Shown one piece after another: positions 17,509 to 31,936 of a DNA stretch of 64,000 nucleotides. The notes below the pieces were generated by a model. That model did no database searches. It saw only the letters and a list, made by a program, of their open reading frames with translations, and was not told the DNA's origin. The DNA comes from VAZQ01 sp963758945 (GTDB lineage Bacteria; Pseudomonadota; Alphaproteobacteria; Rhizobiales; Xanthobacteraceae). The translations under genes were made by a program, and so were the position numbers. How positions within the stretch are numbered: position 1 is the stretch's first letter; every line of letters begins with the position of its first letter. The stretch covers positions 186,001 to 250,000 of the forward strand of contig CAVWXY010000006.1 in NCBI GenBank assembly GCA_963758945.1, read 5' to 3'.

Positions 17509-19053
17509 ATGAGATCGCTCTTCAAGTCCCGAGCATTTGCGACCGCGGCGGTCGTCGGCATGAGCCTCGCGCTGTTGCTGCCGGCCCAGGCGCAATTCTG
17601 GGATTGGGGCAACCGCCCGCAGCGCCAGCGGCAGTACAACAATAATAACAACTGGTTCGGCGGCGGCGGCGGTTGGTTTGCGCCGGACCGGCGCTACTAC
17701 GACGACCGCTATCGGCAGGAACGGGAGGCGCCCGTCGACTATTCGCACGCGCCGCCGCCGTCGCAGAAGAAGCCGGAAGCCACGACCCCGATCGTGGTCG
17801 TGGGCGACGCCAACGCGGACTGGCTGGCCTATGGGCTCGAGGACGCGTTTTCCGAGAACCCGGACGTCGGGGTCGTGCGCAAGCATCGCACTGATTCCGG
17901 TCTCATCCGCTATGACGGCCGCCGCGATACCGAGTGGCCGCAGGTGGTGCGCGAGATCATCGCGGCCGAGAAGCCCAAGTTCATCGTCATGATGATCGGC
18001 AACAACGATCGTCAGACCATTCGCGAGAAGTTGCCACCCGCGCCGCCGCGCAGCGCCTCGAAAGCGAATGCGCCGCCGGCGCCGCCGAGCCCGGCCGCCG
18101 CCGCGCCGGCGGTTCCTCCCGTGCCGCCGGACCCGGAGGCGCAGCCGCCCGATCCCGCGGAGGCTGCGAAACTGGAACACCCCAACATGACCCCCGCGCA
18201 GGCGCGCCAGGCCGCCTACGGGCCGTGGGAATTTCGTTCGGAGAAGTGGGAGCTTGCTTACATCAGGCGCATCGATGCCACCATCGCGGCGCTCAAGAGC
18301 GCCGGCGTTCCGGTGATCTGGGTCGGTCTGCCGGCGCAGCGCGGCACCAAATCAAGTCAGGATTCATCCTATCTCGACGAGCTCTACCGCAGCCGGGCGG
18401 AGAAGGCGGGTATCGTCTACGTCGACATCTGGGACGGCTTCGTCGACGAATCCGGCCGGTACTCGCCGCAGGGTCCCGATTACGAAGGCCAGATTCGCCG
18501 CCTGCGCACCAGCGACGGCGTCTACTTCACCAAGTACGGCGCGCGCAAGCTCGCCCATTATGTCGAGCGCGAAATCCAGCGCGCCATGGGCAACAAGGGC
18601 ATGCCGGTCGCGCTGCCGATGCCGGCCGAGCCGGATCCGCAGGCGAACGCCAAGCCGGGCGGTCCCGCGCAGCGCCCGGCAGTCGGACCGGTCGTGCCGC
18701 TGACGGTCACGCGCGTCGCCCCTGAAGAGCTGATCGGCGGCGGCCGCGTCGCCCCCGCTCCCGCCCCCGACGCAACCGTCACCCGCGCGCTCACCAAGGG
18801 CGAGCCGATCGCGGCGCCGAGCGGGCGAGCCGACGACTTCAGCTGGCCGCGCGGTGCGGTGAGCATCGAGCCGGCTGGGCCGGCGACGGCGCCGGAACCG
18901 GCCACTAGGCAGTCCACGTCGACGACGGACGCCCAGGCCGCGAACCAGGAAGAGAAGGCGGAGCCGAAGCCGGCGCCGCGCCGCTCGCGGCCTCGCCCAA
19001 ATCCCTCGGCCCAGCAGCGCCAGAACTTCCCGTTCTTCGGGTTCTTCCGCTAG
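17509..19053 (+). CDS. DUF459 (SGNH-hydrolase-fold) secreted protein
   Basis: 514-residue exported protein. A signal peptide (ALLLPAQA) and a low-complexity N/G/R-rich segment precede the SGNH-like domain: PIVVVGDANADWLAYGLEDAF, then FIVMMIGNNDRQ, and a final block SDGVYFTKYGARKLAHY. The usual GDS nucleophile is GDA here, and the final block has no clear Asp-x-x-His pair, so classic esterase activity is doubtful. Pro/Ala-rich linkers interrupt the domain (about 177-220) and form the C-terminal tail. It lies after mltB in the same direction, a common order in relatives, so a peptidoglycan or surface-polysaccharide role is possible. Its function is not known. Confidence 0.75.
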   Translation: MRSLFKSRAFATAAVVGMSLALLLPAQAQFWDWGNRPQRQRQYNNNNNWFGGGGGWFAPDRRYYDDRYRQEREAPVDYSHAPPPSQKKPEATTPIVVVGDANADWLAYGLEDAFSENPDVGVVRKHRTDSGLIRYDGRRDTEWPQVVREIIAAEKPKFIVMMIGNNDRQTIREKLPPAPPRSASKANAPPAPPSPAAAAPAVPPVPPDPEAQPPDPAEAAKLEHPNMTPAQARQAAYGPWEFRSEKWELAYIRRIDATIAALKSAGVPVIWVGLPAQRGTKSSQDSSYLDELYRSRAEKAGIVYVDIWDGFVDESGRYSPQGPDYEGQIRRLRTSDGVYFTKYGARKLAHYVEREIQRAMGNKGMPVALPMPAEPDPQANAKPGGPAQRPAVGPVVPLTVTRVAPEELIGGGRVAPAPAPDATVTRALTKGEPIAAPSGRADDFSWPRGAVSIEPAGPATAPEPATRQSTSTTDAQAANQEEKAEPKPAPRRSRPRPNPSAQQRQNFPFFGFFR

Positions 19054-19056
19054 CAG

Positions 19057-20475
<1,419 letters not shown>

Positions 20476-20478
20476 GCG

Positions 20479-25198
<4,720 letters not shown>

Positions 25199-25716
25199 CG
25201 TCGTCCTCGCGTCTCACCCCGCGAACGCCCGCGAAGCTTCCCTTGGCGGCGCACTTTTCCGTCCCGGACACCGACCGGCGCCACGGTCTCGAAGGCACCC
25301 CTGGTCCTTGGCGGCCTTCTCGCTGCCGCCTCTCGGCGCAAGCGCATGGCCGCACGTGTTAGGCGACCTGGCGATGCGATGGCCCCGCTTATCACCGCTC
25401 CGTTATGGGCCGGATGACAGACCGGCACCGGGGCGGGCCGCCAACTGGGACAGCAATGCTGTCCTAACCTACCTTGCCAAATTCTAAACACGAACACAAG
25501 GGTTCGCCTATTGGGAAATTCAGCCTTTGCGTCCGAAGTTTTCTCAGCACGTGCCTAAAAAACCATCGTGCACCGCTGGCGGGCATCGGCCGCTCCCCGC
25601 CCGTCCGCGTTACCGGGCCGGTCTTTCGCCCGGCGCGCGCGCGAGCCTACTTTGAGAGCGACCCCGCATTGCGAACGCGTCGCGCCAAATCCCGAGCGCG
25701 TGGAGGAGGGAACTAC
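25199..25716. other. Intergenic region between divergent gltB and threonine aldolase genes
   Basis: 518 bp with no recognisable gene. It is GC-rich near gltB and becomes AT-richer around 25465-25565, where the promoters are most likely. It contains the palindrome GGACAGCAATGCTGTCC at 25448-25464, listed separately. Confidence 0.5.
25448..25464. promoter_or_regulatory. 17-bp palindrome, candidate operator upstream of gltBD
   Basis: GGACAGCA-A-TGCTGTCC has perfect 8-bp arms around one central base. It lies 250 bp upstream of the gltB start and 253 bp upstream of the aldolase start, next to the AT-rich stretch that should hold the promoters. The regulator is unknown. Confidence 0.4.
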
Positions 25717-26775
25717 ATGAATTTCCAGAGCGACAACGCGGCGGGGATCGCGCCGGAGATCCTCGCCGCCATCGCGCAGGCGAACGCGGGCGCCGCGCTC
25801 GCCTACGGCGGCGATGGCTGGACTGAGCGCGCGGAGCGCAAGTTCGCGGAAATCTTCGAGCGCGAGGTCGCGGTTTTCCTGGTGCCAACGGGGACCGCCG
25901 CGAACGCGCTCGCGCTCGCGCATCTCACTCCGCCCTGGGGTGCCGTGCTCTGCCACGAGCAAGCACATATCGCCACCGATGAATGCGGCGCGCCCGAATT
26001 CTACGGCGGCGGGCTCAAGCTCGTCGGGCTTGCGGGCGACGCCGGAAAGATCGCGCCTGCGGACTTGCAGCGCGCGTTCGATGGCGGGTCGTGGGGCGGT
26101 CCACACCATGTCAGGCCGACGGTGCTGTCGCTCTCGCAAGCGACCGAAGCCGGCACCATCTACCGGCCGCACGAAATCCGGCAGCTCGCGGAGATCGCCC
26201 ATGCGCGCGGGCTCAAGGTGCACGTTGACGGCGCGCGCATCGGCAACGCGCTCGCGCGCATGAACGCCGCGCCGGCGCAGGCCACCTGGATGGCGGGGGT
26301 CGACGTCCTCTCCTTCGGCGCCACCAAGGGCGGTGCGCTCGCTGCCGAAGCCGTGGTGTTCTTCGATCCGGCGCACGCGACGGACATGTCGGAGCGGCGC
26401 AAGCGGGCAGGCCACCTGATCTCCAAGCATCGATTCGTGGCCGCTCAGATCGAGGCCTATCTCACCGAGGATCTCTGGCTCAGGCTGGCGCGCCACGCCA
26501 ATGCCATGGCCGACCGCCTCGCCGCCGGACTTGCAGCCGCGGGCCTTCTCCCGGCCTGGCCGGTCGAGGCGAACGAGGTGTTCGTCACGTTGCCGCCGCC
26601 GATCGATGCGCGGCTCAAGGCGGCGGGAGCATCGTATTACCCGTGGACGACACATGCGCCCTCGCGCGCAGCTGAAGCGGTGCGCGAGGGCACGCTCGTG
26701 CGCCTCGTCACATCCTTTGCTACCACCGCGGACGAGGTGGACCGTTTCGTGGCGACGGTATGTGCGCGTTGCTGA
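25717..26775 (+). CDS. Low-specificity L-threonine aldolase family (PLP-dependent beta-eliminating lyase)
   Basis: Cleaves L-threonine and related beta-hydroxy amino acids to glycine and an aldehyde. The 352-residue protein has the fold-type I PLP pattern: FLVPTGTAANALAL near residue 54, the ring-binding Asp in KVHVDGARIGNA (Asp171) and the Schiff-base lysine in SFGATKGGALAAEA (Lys204). A strong GGAGGAGGG ribosome site 7 bases before the ATG at 25717 fixes the start. It may belong with neighbouring amino-acid genes, but it stands alone. The exact stereo-preference cannot be read from sequence. Confidence 0.9.
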   Translation: MNFQSDNAAGIAPEILAAIAQANAGAALAYGGDGWTERAERKFAEIFEREVAVFLVPTGTAANALALAHLTPPWGAVLCHEQAHIATDECGAPEFYGGGLKLVGLAGDAGKIAPADLQRAFDGGSWGGPHHVRPTVLSLSQATEAGTIYRPHEIRQLAEIAHARGLKVHVDGARIGNALARMNAAPAQATWMAGVDVLSFGATKGGALAAEAVVFFDPAHATDMSERRKRAGHLISKHRFVAAQIEAYLTEDLWLRLARHANAMADRLAAGLAAAGLLPAWPVEANEVFVTLPPPIDARLKAAGASYYPWTTHAPSRAAEAVREGTLVRLVTSFATTADEVDRFVATVCARC

Positions 26776-26935
26776 CACGCTGGCGCCCAAGCTACGCCCT
26801 TATTTCCGGCTAGTTGACGCCACGACACGCAGACGAGTTCCGCTTTCTGCGCCGGCTCGGCTGCATCGCGTCTCGGCTTTGAGAGAGCACTTTCCTCCGC
26901 CGAACGCCGCAGCGATCACATCGGGGAGTCGTGTC

Positions 26936-27583
26936 TTGAAACGAAAGATCGCACTCTGCGCCGCCGCCCTCGCATTTGTCGCGACCGGCTCGGGAGCGGC
27001 TCTGGCGCAGCCTGTTCCGCCCCCCTATGGCGCCCCTGTCTATCCCGAGCCTGGCTTGGCGCTGCCGCCCTACGAGGTCATCGCCATCGTGCGTTCGACC
27101 GGGCTCGAGCCCTTGGGTCGCCCATTGCGCCAGGGTCCGGTCTACGTGTTGCGCGCCGTCGATCCCGGCGGCCAAGAGGTTCGGGTCATCGTCAACGCCC
27201 AGATGGGACGCATCGTCAGGATCGTGCCGGTGCTGATGCCGCGCCACGGCGTGCCTGTCGTGCGCCCGCCGGGACGGGTCGCCATGGTTCCAGACGGCTA
27301 CGGCCCCTACGCCCACATCCCCGGCGCGGAAGATGCTCCGCTCGGCGGCCCGCCACCCGGCGCGGTCGCCACCATGCCGCACGATCCGGCGGCGCCGTCC
27401 GGCCCGCCGCTGCCGCGGCCGCGGCCCCGGCTCGCTTCGACCGATCAGCCTGCGGCCAATCCCGCGGGCACCGCTCGACCGCCGGCAGCGCAAGGCGAGG
27501 CGAAGGGCAAAGCGGCCGAGACGACGGGCACGGCCGCACGGCCGGCCGGTCCCGCGCCGGCACCCGTTGAAATGCCCGAGTGA
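26936..27583 (+). CDS. Secreted Pro/Ala-rich protein of unknown function
   Basis: 215-residue protein that I do not recognise as a named family. Translation most likely begins at the TTG at 26936, behind the purine-rich GGGGAG at 26923-26928; this gives a clean signal peptide (KRKIALCAAALAFVATGSGAALA). A short globular core follows (PPYEVIAIVRSTGLEPLG, then GPVYVLRAVDPGGQEVRVIV), resembling a PepSY-like half-domain. The remaining 110 residues are Pro/Ala/Gly-rich and probably disordered. It is convergent with hsp20, the two separated by a strong hairpin terminator. No function is proposed. Confidence 0.65.
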   Translation: MKRKIALCAAALAFVATGSGAALAQPVPPPYGAPVYPEPGLALPPYEVIAIVRSTGLEPLGRPLRQGPVYVLRAVDPGGQEVRVIVNAQMGRIVRIVPVLMPRHGVPVVRPPGRVAMVPDGYGPYAHIPGAEDAPLGGPPPGAVATMPHDPAAPSGPPLPRPRPRLASTDQPAANPAGTARPPAAQGEAKGKAAETTGTAARPAGPAPAPVEMPE

Positions 27584-27628
27584 GAGCGGCGCGCGGCGAA
27601 CTTGGCGGCCGCACAAGCGCAAAATGAA

Positions 27629-27651
27629 AGCGCCCCGGAAACCGGGGCGCT
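27629..27651 (-). terminator. Rho-independent terminator of hsp20
   Basis: AGCGCCCCGG-AAA-CCGGGGCGCT is a perfect 10-bp stem with a 3-base loop. On the minus strand it is followed by TTTCATTTT, so it ends the hsp20 transcript. It may also slow transcription from the plus-strand gene. Confidence 0.75.
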
Positions 27652-27672
27652 CCCTCCGACCGAGCCGACGAC

Positions 27673-28122
27673 TTACGCAGCTTTGGCTTCGACCACCCGG
27701 GTCTGACCATTACCGATCGGGATCTGGCGCGGCTTCTTGGCCTCGGGAAGCTCGCGCACGAGATCGACGTGCAGGAGTCCGTTCTCGAGGGTTGCGCCCC
27801 TGACCTGGACGAAATCGGCAAGCTGGAAGACGCGCTCGAACGCGCGGGCGGCGATGCCCTGGTAGAGCACCTCACCGCGGTTCTTCTCGTCCGTCGCTTG
27901 TTTCTCGCCCTTGATCGTCAGCGTGTTTTCCTTCGCTTCGATCGACAGCTCGTTCTCGCCGAAGCCGGCGACCGCCACCGAGATGCGATAGGCATTTTCG
28001 CCGGTGCGCTCGATATTGTAGGGCGGATAGCCCGGAGCGGCCTCGAAGCCGTCGAGCATGGAGAACAGCCGGTCGAAACCGACGGTAGAGCGATAGAGGG
28101 GAGCAAGATCGAAAGTTCGCAT
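27673..28122 (-). CDS. Hsp20/IbpA-type small heat-shock protein
   Basis: 149-residue ATP-independent chaperone that holds unfolding proteins. The alpha-crystallin domain runs from about residue 35 (YPPYNIERTGENAYRISVAVAGF) to about 128, with ELSIEAKENTLTIKGEK and the conserved GLLHVDLVRELPEAKKPRQIPI. The FDRLFSML motif near the start marks the rhizobial class A group. Upstream are an RpoH-like promoter and a structured leader of ROSE type, so control by heat at both transcription and translation is likely. A strong terminator follows. Confidence 0.92.
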   Translation of the reverse strand: MRTFDLAPLYRSTVGFDRLFSMLDGFEAAPGYPPYNIERTGENAYRISVAVAGFGENELSIEAKENTLTIKGEKQATDEKNRGEVLYQGIAARAFERVFQLADFVQVRGATLENGLLHVDLVRELPEAKKPRQIPIGNGQTRVVEAKAA

Positions 28123-28210
28123 GGCATAACCTCGTTGTTGAGCGAAATGCTTGATGGTCCGCCCGTGGGCCGGACCGGGTTGCTTGCGCAGCCCCGCAAG
28201 GCCTGCGCAC
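28123..28210 (-). promoter_or_regulatory. ROSE-like RNA thermometer in the hsp20 leader
   Basis: The leader RNA has a first hairpin at 28185-28209 (TGCGCAG with CTGCGCA) and a second at 28156-28176 (GGTCCG stem with inner GCCC-GGGC). Just before the gene, the motif UUUCGCUC (28140-28147) can face the Shine-Dalgarno GAGG (28130-28133). UCGCU fits the UYGCU element that masks the ribosome site in rhizobial ROSE thermometers. The layout of several hairpins with the last one hiding the start matches the class; folding was not computed. Confidence 0.5.
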
Positions 28211-28215
28211 AGCAG

Positions 28216-28244
28216 ATGTGGGGATCCGTCCGGCCGCCTGCAAG
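28216..28244 (-). promoter_or_regulatory. RpoH (sigma-32) type promoter of hsp20
   Basis: On the minus strand CTTGCA (28239-28244) is followed after 15 bp by CCCCACAT (28216-28223), close to the sigma-32 consensus CTTGAA and CCCCATNT. The start point would be near 28208, giving a leader of about 86 bases with the thermometer-like structures. Confidence 0.6.
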
Positions 28245-28382
28245 GGAGTTGGCTGCCTGCAACGGGTGGCTATGGCATGGCGGGAGGGCCGCGGCTGGTC
28301 ATCGCTGCACCAGCGGCGCAGGGCCGATTGAGCGCGGGAGGCGCCCTGCTATAAGGCGTCGCTCGAACTTGCCCCGCAGGAC

Positions 28383-29331
28383 ATGACCCTCGTTTCCATC
28401 CCCGCCAATCCGGTGCCCGACGATGTCGTCACCGGTACCTTGAAGACCCCGGACGGGGTTTCGCTGCGTTTTGCGCGCTGGGCGCCGCCGCCGGGCCGCA
28501 AGGGCACGGTCTGTCTGTTCCAGGGTCGTTCCGACTTCATCGAGAAGTATTTCGAGACTGTGCGAGACCTGCGCGCCCGCGGCTTTGCCGTCGCCACCCT
28601 CGATTGGCGCGGGCAGGGCCTCTCCGATCGGGCGCTGCGCAGCCGGCGCAAAGGCTATGTCCGGAGCTTCTCCCAATACCAGATCGATCTCGAAACCTTC
28701 ATCAACGAGGTCGTGCTTCCCGACTGCCCGCCGCCGATTTTTGCGCTCGGCCAGTCGATGGGCGCCACCATCCTGCTGCGCGCCGCGCATGCGGGATGCC
28801 GTTGGTTTGATCGCATGGTGCTGCTGTCGCCGATGATCGCGCTGCCGGGGATGCGGCGCTTGACCGCGACCCGCATGCTGGTCAGGAGCATGCGCCTCAT
28901 GGGACTCGGCGCGACCTATGTTCCGGGGGGAGACGCGACCGTGATGATGCAGCGCCCCTTCGTCGGCAACCTCCTCACCTCCGATCCCGTGCGCTATGCC
29001 CGCAACATTGCCGTGCTCGAGGCGGAGCCGGCGCTGGCGATCGGCTGGCCGACGGTGGCGTGGACGGACGCCGCCTTCCGGGTGATGGGCGAGATGTCGG
29101 AGTCCGGCTATGCCGCCAAGAATTCGTCAGCCGATCCTGATCATCGCCGCCGGCTACGACGCGGTCGTATCGACGCCTGCGATCGACGAGTTCGCGGTGC
29201 GGCTGCGTGCCGGCTCGCACCTCATCGTGCCGGGCGCACGCCACGAGCTCTTGATGGAGCAGGACCGCTTCCGCATCCAGGCGCTGGCTGCGTTCGACGC
29301 CTTCGTGCCGGGCTCGCCGCTGTTCAAGTGA
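28383..29331 (+). CDS. Alpha/beta hydrolase, lysophospholipase-like, single-base frameshift
   Basis: Serine hydrolase of the monoglyceride-lipase/lysophospholipase L2 type. The first 245 residues contain the oxyanion region FQGRSDFIEKYFE, DWRGQGLSD and the nucleophile elbow ALGQSMGATI (Ser125). The frame then breaks at GAATTC (29120-29125). With one base removed it goes on as IRQPILIIAAGYDAVVS (catalytic Asp), then GARHELLMEQD (catalytic His), ending at 29331. As written, the protein would lose the Asp and His and run to 29384. The restored protein is 315 residues, the usual family length. The substrate is not known. The start ATG at 28383 is the first in frame. Confidence 0.82.
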
Positions 29332-29370
29332 CCGGCAGCGGTCATCCTAGAATCGGCTCTGAATTCCCGA

Positions 29371-30156
29371 TCACTGATGATTGAGCAGCGCAAGCGCGGC
29401 GGCGTGGACGCGCTTGTCGCCGGCGGCGACGATGCGCCCGCCGGCATTGGGGGCCCCGCCCTCCCAGCTGGTGATGATGCCGCCGGCGCCGACGATGATC
29501 GGCATCAGCGGCAGCACGTCATAGGGCTTGAGCTCGGTCTCGATGACGAGATCGACGTGGCCGGCCGCCAGCATGCAATAGGCATAGCAGTCCCCGCCGT
29601 AGCGCGAGAGCCGCACGGCCTGTTCGACCCGGCCGAAGGTGGCACGGTCGCTCGCATTCATCAGCAGCGGGCTGGTCGTGAACAGCACCGCCTTGGCGAG
29701 GTCGGAGCATCCGCGCACCCGCAGCTCGCGCTCGCCGGCTGGACCGCGGTAGGACGCCCACCGCCCGTCGCCGCTGAAGCGCTCGCGGATGAAGGGCTGG
29801 TTCATCATGCCGAAGACCGGCTCGCCCGCGCGCAGCAGGGCGATCAGCGTACCCCAGGCCGGCATGCCGGAGATGAAGGACTTCGTGCCGTCGATGGGAT
29901 CGAGCACCCAGACATATTCCGCGCCCTGGCGCTCGCCGCCGTATTCCTCGCCGATGATGCCATGGTCCGGGAAGGTGCGGCGGATGAGCGTGCGCATCGC
30001 CGTTTCCGCGGCGTGATCGGCGGCGGTCACGGGGTCGAAGCTGCCGGCGCGCCCTTTGTCCTCGACGCTGAGCGCGGTGCGGAAGAACGGCAGGATGGTC
30101 TCGCCGGATACCGTGGCCAGCTCGTTCACGAAAGCTGCGAAGTCGATCGCCGTCAT
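29371..30156 (-). CDS. hisN: Histidinol-phosphatase, inositol monophosphatase family
   Basis: Removes phosphate from histidinol phosphate in histidine synthesis. The 261-residue protein has the metal motifs GIIGEEYG, WVLDPIDGTKSFISG and, later, ELKPYDVLPLMPIIVGAGG. FITSG-type features and the short length match the HisN branch rather than CysQ or SuhB, although the assignment among these relatives is by similarity only. It has no histidine-gene neighbours here, as is usual for hisN in this group. It is convergent with the alpha/beta hydrolase. Confidence 0.82.
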   Translation of the reverse strand: MTAIDFAAFVNELATVSGETILPFFRTALSVEDKGRAGSFDPVTAADHAAETAMRTLIRRTFPDHGIIGEEYGGERQGAEYVWVLDPIDGTKSFISGMPAWGTLIALLRAGEPVFGMMNQPFIRERFSGDGRWASYRGPAGERELRVRGCSDLAKAVLFTTSPLLMNASDRATFGRVEQAVRLSRYGGDCYAYCMLAAGHVDLVIETELKPYDVLPLMPIIVGAGGIITSWEGGAPNAGGRIVAAGDKRVHAAALALLNHQ

Positions 30157-30298
30157 GCCGCGCGCCCCTCACCGGCGCCACTCTCCGACCTATCGAAGAC
30201 CGGCATCCCCGGCAACCGCGGCCCCGGCTTGTCGGCCCGCCGGAGCCGTGTCACGTAGCAGCGTCGGCCAGTGCTCGGCCGGCGAAAAGGCCGGGTTC

Positions 30299-31576
30299 AT
30301 GAGCATCCCAAGCGCTTCGCGAGCGGCGGTCTCGGGCGCCGCCGTCACGCTCGTCGCCACGCTGGTCTCGATCTACATCGTCAGCCAGTTCCTGCGCAAT
30401 TCCATCGGCGTCATCGCGCCCAACTTGGCAGCGGAGCTTTCGCTCTCGCCGGCCGAGATCGGGCTCTTGTCGAGCGTCTTCTTTTTCGTGTTCGCCGCCG
30501 TCCAAATTCCCGTGGGCGTTGCGCTCGACCGCCTCGGGCCGCGGCTCTGCCTGATCGCGGGGGCGGTGATCACCGCGATCGGGACAGTGGTGTTCGCGAC
30601 GGCGGCGAGCCCCGCCGCCCTCATCTCGGGCCGCGCCCTGCTCGGGCTCGGAACGGCAGGCTCGCTCGTGGCGTCGCTCGCGGTCTACGCCCAGCGATTC
30701 GCGCCCGCCCGCTTTGCCACTTTGACCGGGCTGCAAGTCGGTATCGGTACGGTGGGCACACTCTTGGCGACCGCCCCGCTCGCGGTGTCCACCGCCGTGG
30801 TCGGCTGGCGCGCCAGCTTTCTCGGCGTCGGGGCCTGTACCTTACTGGCAGGGCTGTTGATCGCGGTCGTGGTCCGCGACGATGCGCGCCCGCGAGGCCG
30901 GCACGAGACATTGCGCGAGAGCCTCGCCGGTATCCTCGCCGTCATGCGCACGCCTTCGGTCGGACGGCTCTTCGTGATGAACCTCGTGGCCTATTCGACC
31001 TTCGGTCTCGTCGTGGGCCTCTGGGGCGGACCGTACCTCACGCACATTTACGGTTACGGCCTCGAAGAGCGCGGCAGCTTTCTGCTCGTTCCGGTGCTGA
31101 CACAGATCGCGGGGTCGATGCTCTGGGGCCCGCTCGACCGCGTGGTGGGGAGCCACAAGCTCCCGGTCCTGCTCGGTGCTGGCACCACGGCCGCGGCGCT
31201 CGGCTATCTCGCGCTGGCCGGGACGCTGAGCCCTTTGATGCTGGTGTCGTGGTTCGCCGCCTTCGGGTTCTTGAGTGCCTTTGGTCCGCTGCTGATCGCG
31301 CACGGCAAGGCGTTGTTTCCCCTCCACCAGGTCGGACGTGGTCTCACGGTGCTCAACATGGGCGCGATGGGCGGTACGTTCCTCGCGCAGGCCATCAGCG
31401 GGTTCGTGATCGGGCTGTTTCCCACAGGTCCGGGTGGGGCTTATGAGCTTGCCGCCTACCAGCTCGTCTTCGCCCTGCAGGCTGCATTTATCTTATTGGC
31501 TTGTCTCGTCTATTTCGGGTCGAGCGATCCATTGCAAGATGGCCTGGCGGGGCGGAAATCCGGCGTTTCTGCATAG
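30299..31576 (+). CDS. MFS transporter
   Basis: 425-residue protein with 12 predicted membrane helices. The loop between helices 2 and 3 reads GVALDRLGPRLCL, the major-facilitator signature, and helix 4 onward has GLGTAGSLVASLAVYAQRFAP. It resembles the NNP/CynX-type group of rhizobial MFS proteins of unknown substrate. The ATG at 30299 is chosen because it opens a short cytoplasmic tail before helix 1; upstream in-frame sequence is antisense to hisN. Alone in its unit. Confidence 0.85.
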   Translation: MSIPSASRAAVSGAAVTLVATLVSIYIVSQFLRNSIGVIAPNLAAELSLSPAEIGLLSSVFFFVFAAVQIPVGVALDRLGPRLCLIAGAVITAIGTVVFATAASPAALISGRALLGLGTAGSLVASLAVYAQRFAPARFATLTGLQVGIGTVGTLLATAPLAVSTAVVGWRASFLGVGACTLLAGLLIAVVVRDDARPRGRHETLRESLAGILAVMRTPSVGRLFVMNLVAYSTFGLVVGLWGGPYLTHIYGYGLEERGSFLLVPVLTQIAGSMLWGPLDRVVGSHKLPVLLGAGTTAAALGYLALAGTLSPLMLVSWFAAFGFLSAFGPLLIAHGKALFPLHQVGRGLTVLNMGAMGGTFLAQAISGFVIGLFPTGPGGAYELAAYQLVFALQAAFILLACLVYFGSSDPLQDGLAGRKSGVSA

Positions 31577-31627
31577 GGGGAAACCCCTCCTGCATAGGAA
31601 AAGGGTCAATAATCCTGACTTTTCCAC

Positions 31628-31655
31628 TTGCTATTTGTGCGCTGCGGTGTATGTT
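31628..31655 (+). promoter_or_regulatory. Candidate promoter of a small RNA
   Basis: TTGCTA (31628-31633) and TATGTT (31650-31655) are 16 bp apart and would start transcription near 31662. Both boxes deviate from consensus at a few positions. Confidence 0.4.
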
Positions 31656-31661
31656 GTTGCG

Positions 31662-31749
31662 GTGCGGTAGCGCCTCGCGTTACCGCCGCCCTCCTTGGGC
31701 GTTTCCTCCCTAGACTTGGGCCGCTTGCATCCGCAAGCGGCCCTTTTTT
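31662..31749 (+). ncRNA. Candidate trans-acting small RNA with anti-Shine-Dalgarno loops
   Basis: About 88 bases with three hairpins: GCGGTA with TACCGC (31664-31686), CGCCC-TCCTT-GGGCG (31687-31701), and a perfect terminator (31718-31743) followed by six T. The loop TCCTT and the unpaired CCTCCC at 31705-31710 can pair with Shine-Dalgarno sequences. Alphaproteobacterial sRNA families with CCUCC-type loops have this design. No open frame in it looks coding. Family membership was not tested. Confidence 0.5.
31718..31749 (+). terminator. Strong Rho-independent terminator
   Basis: GGGCCGCTTGC-ATCC-GCAAGCGGCCC forms a perfect 11-bp stem with a 4-base loop, followed by TTTTTT. It lies 142 bp beyond the MFS gene stop and so more likely ends a separate short transcript, the candidate sRNA. 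Confidence 0.85.
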
Positions 31750-31936
31750 CTGCATGCGACGGTGCTCGCTGAGCGCCAGCTCATGCTTGGCACTCGGCGA
31801 CGTTTGCATCGACTGTGCGGAACGCGGGTCGAAACATTGCCGGGCCGCGTTTGCGAGGCGTCTTGCTCCGCGCGGGGCTTGCACGCAGCGCTCCGGACGT
31901 CACGGCAGGCGGGATCACCGCCAGCGGTCGTCGAAG

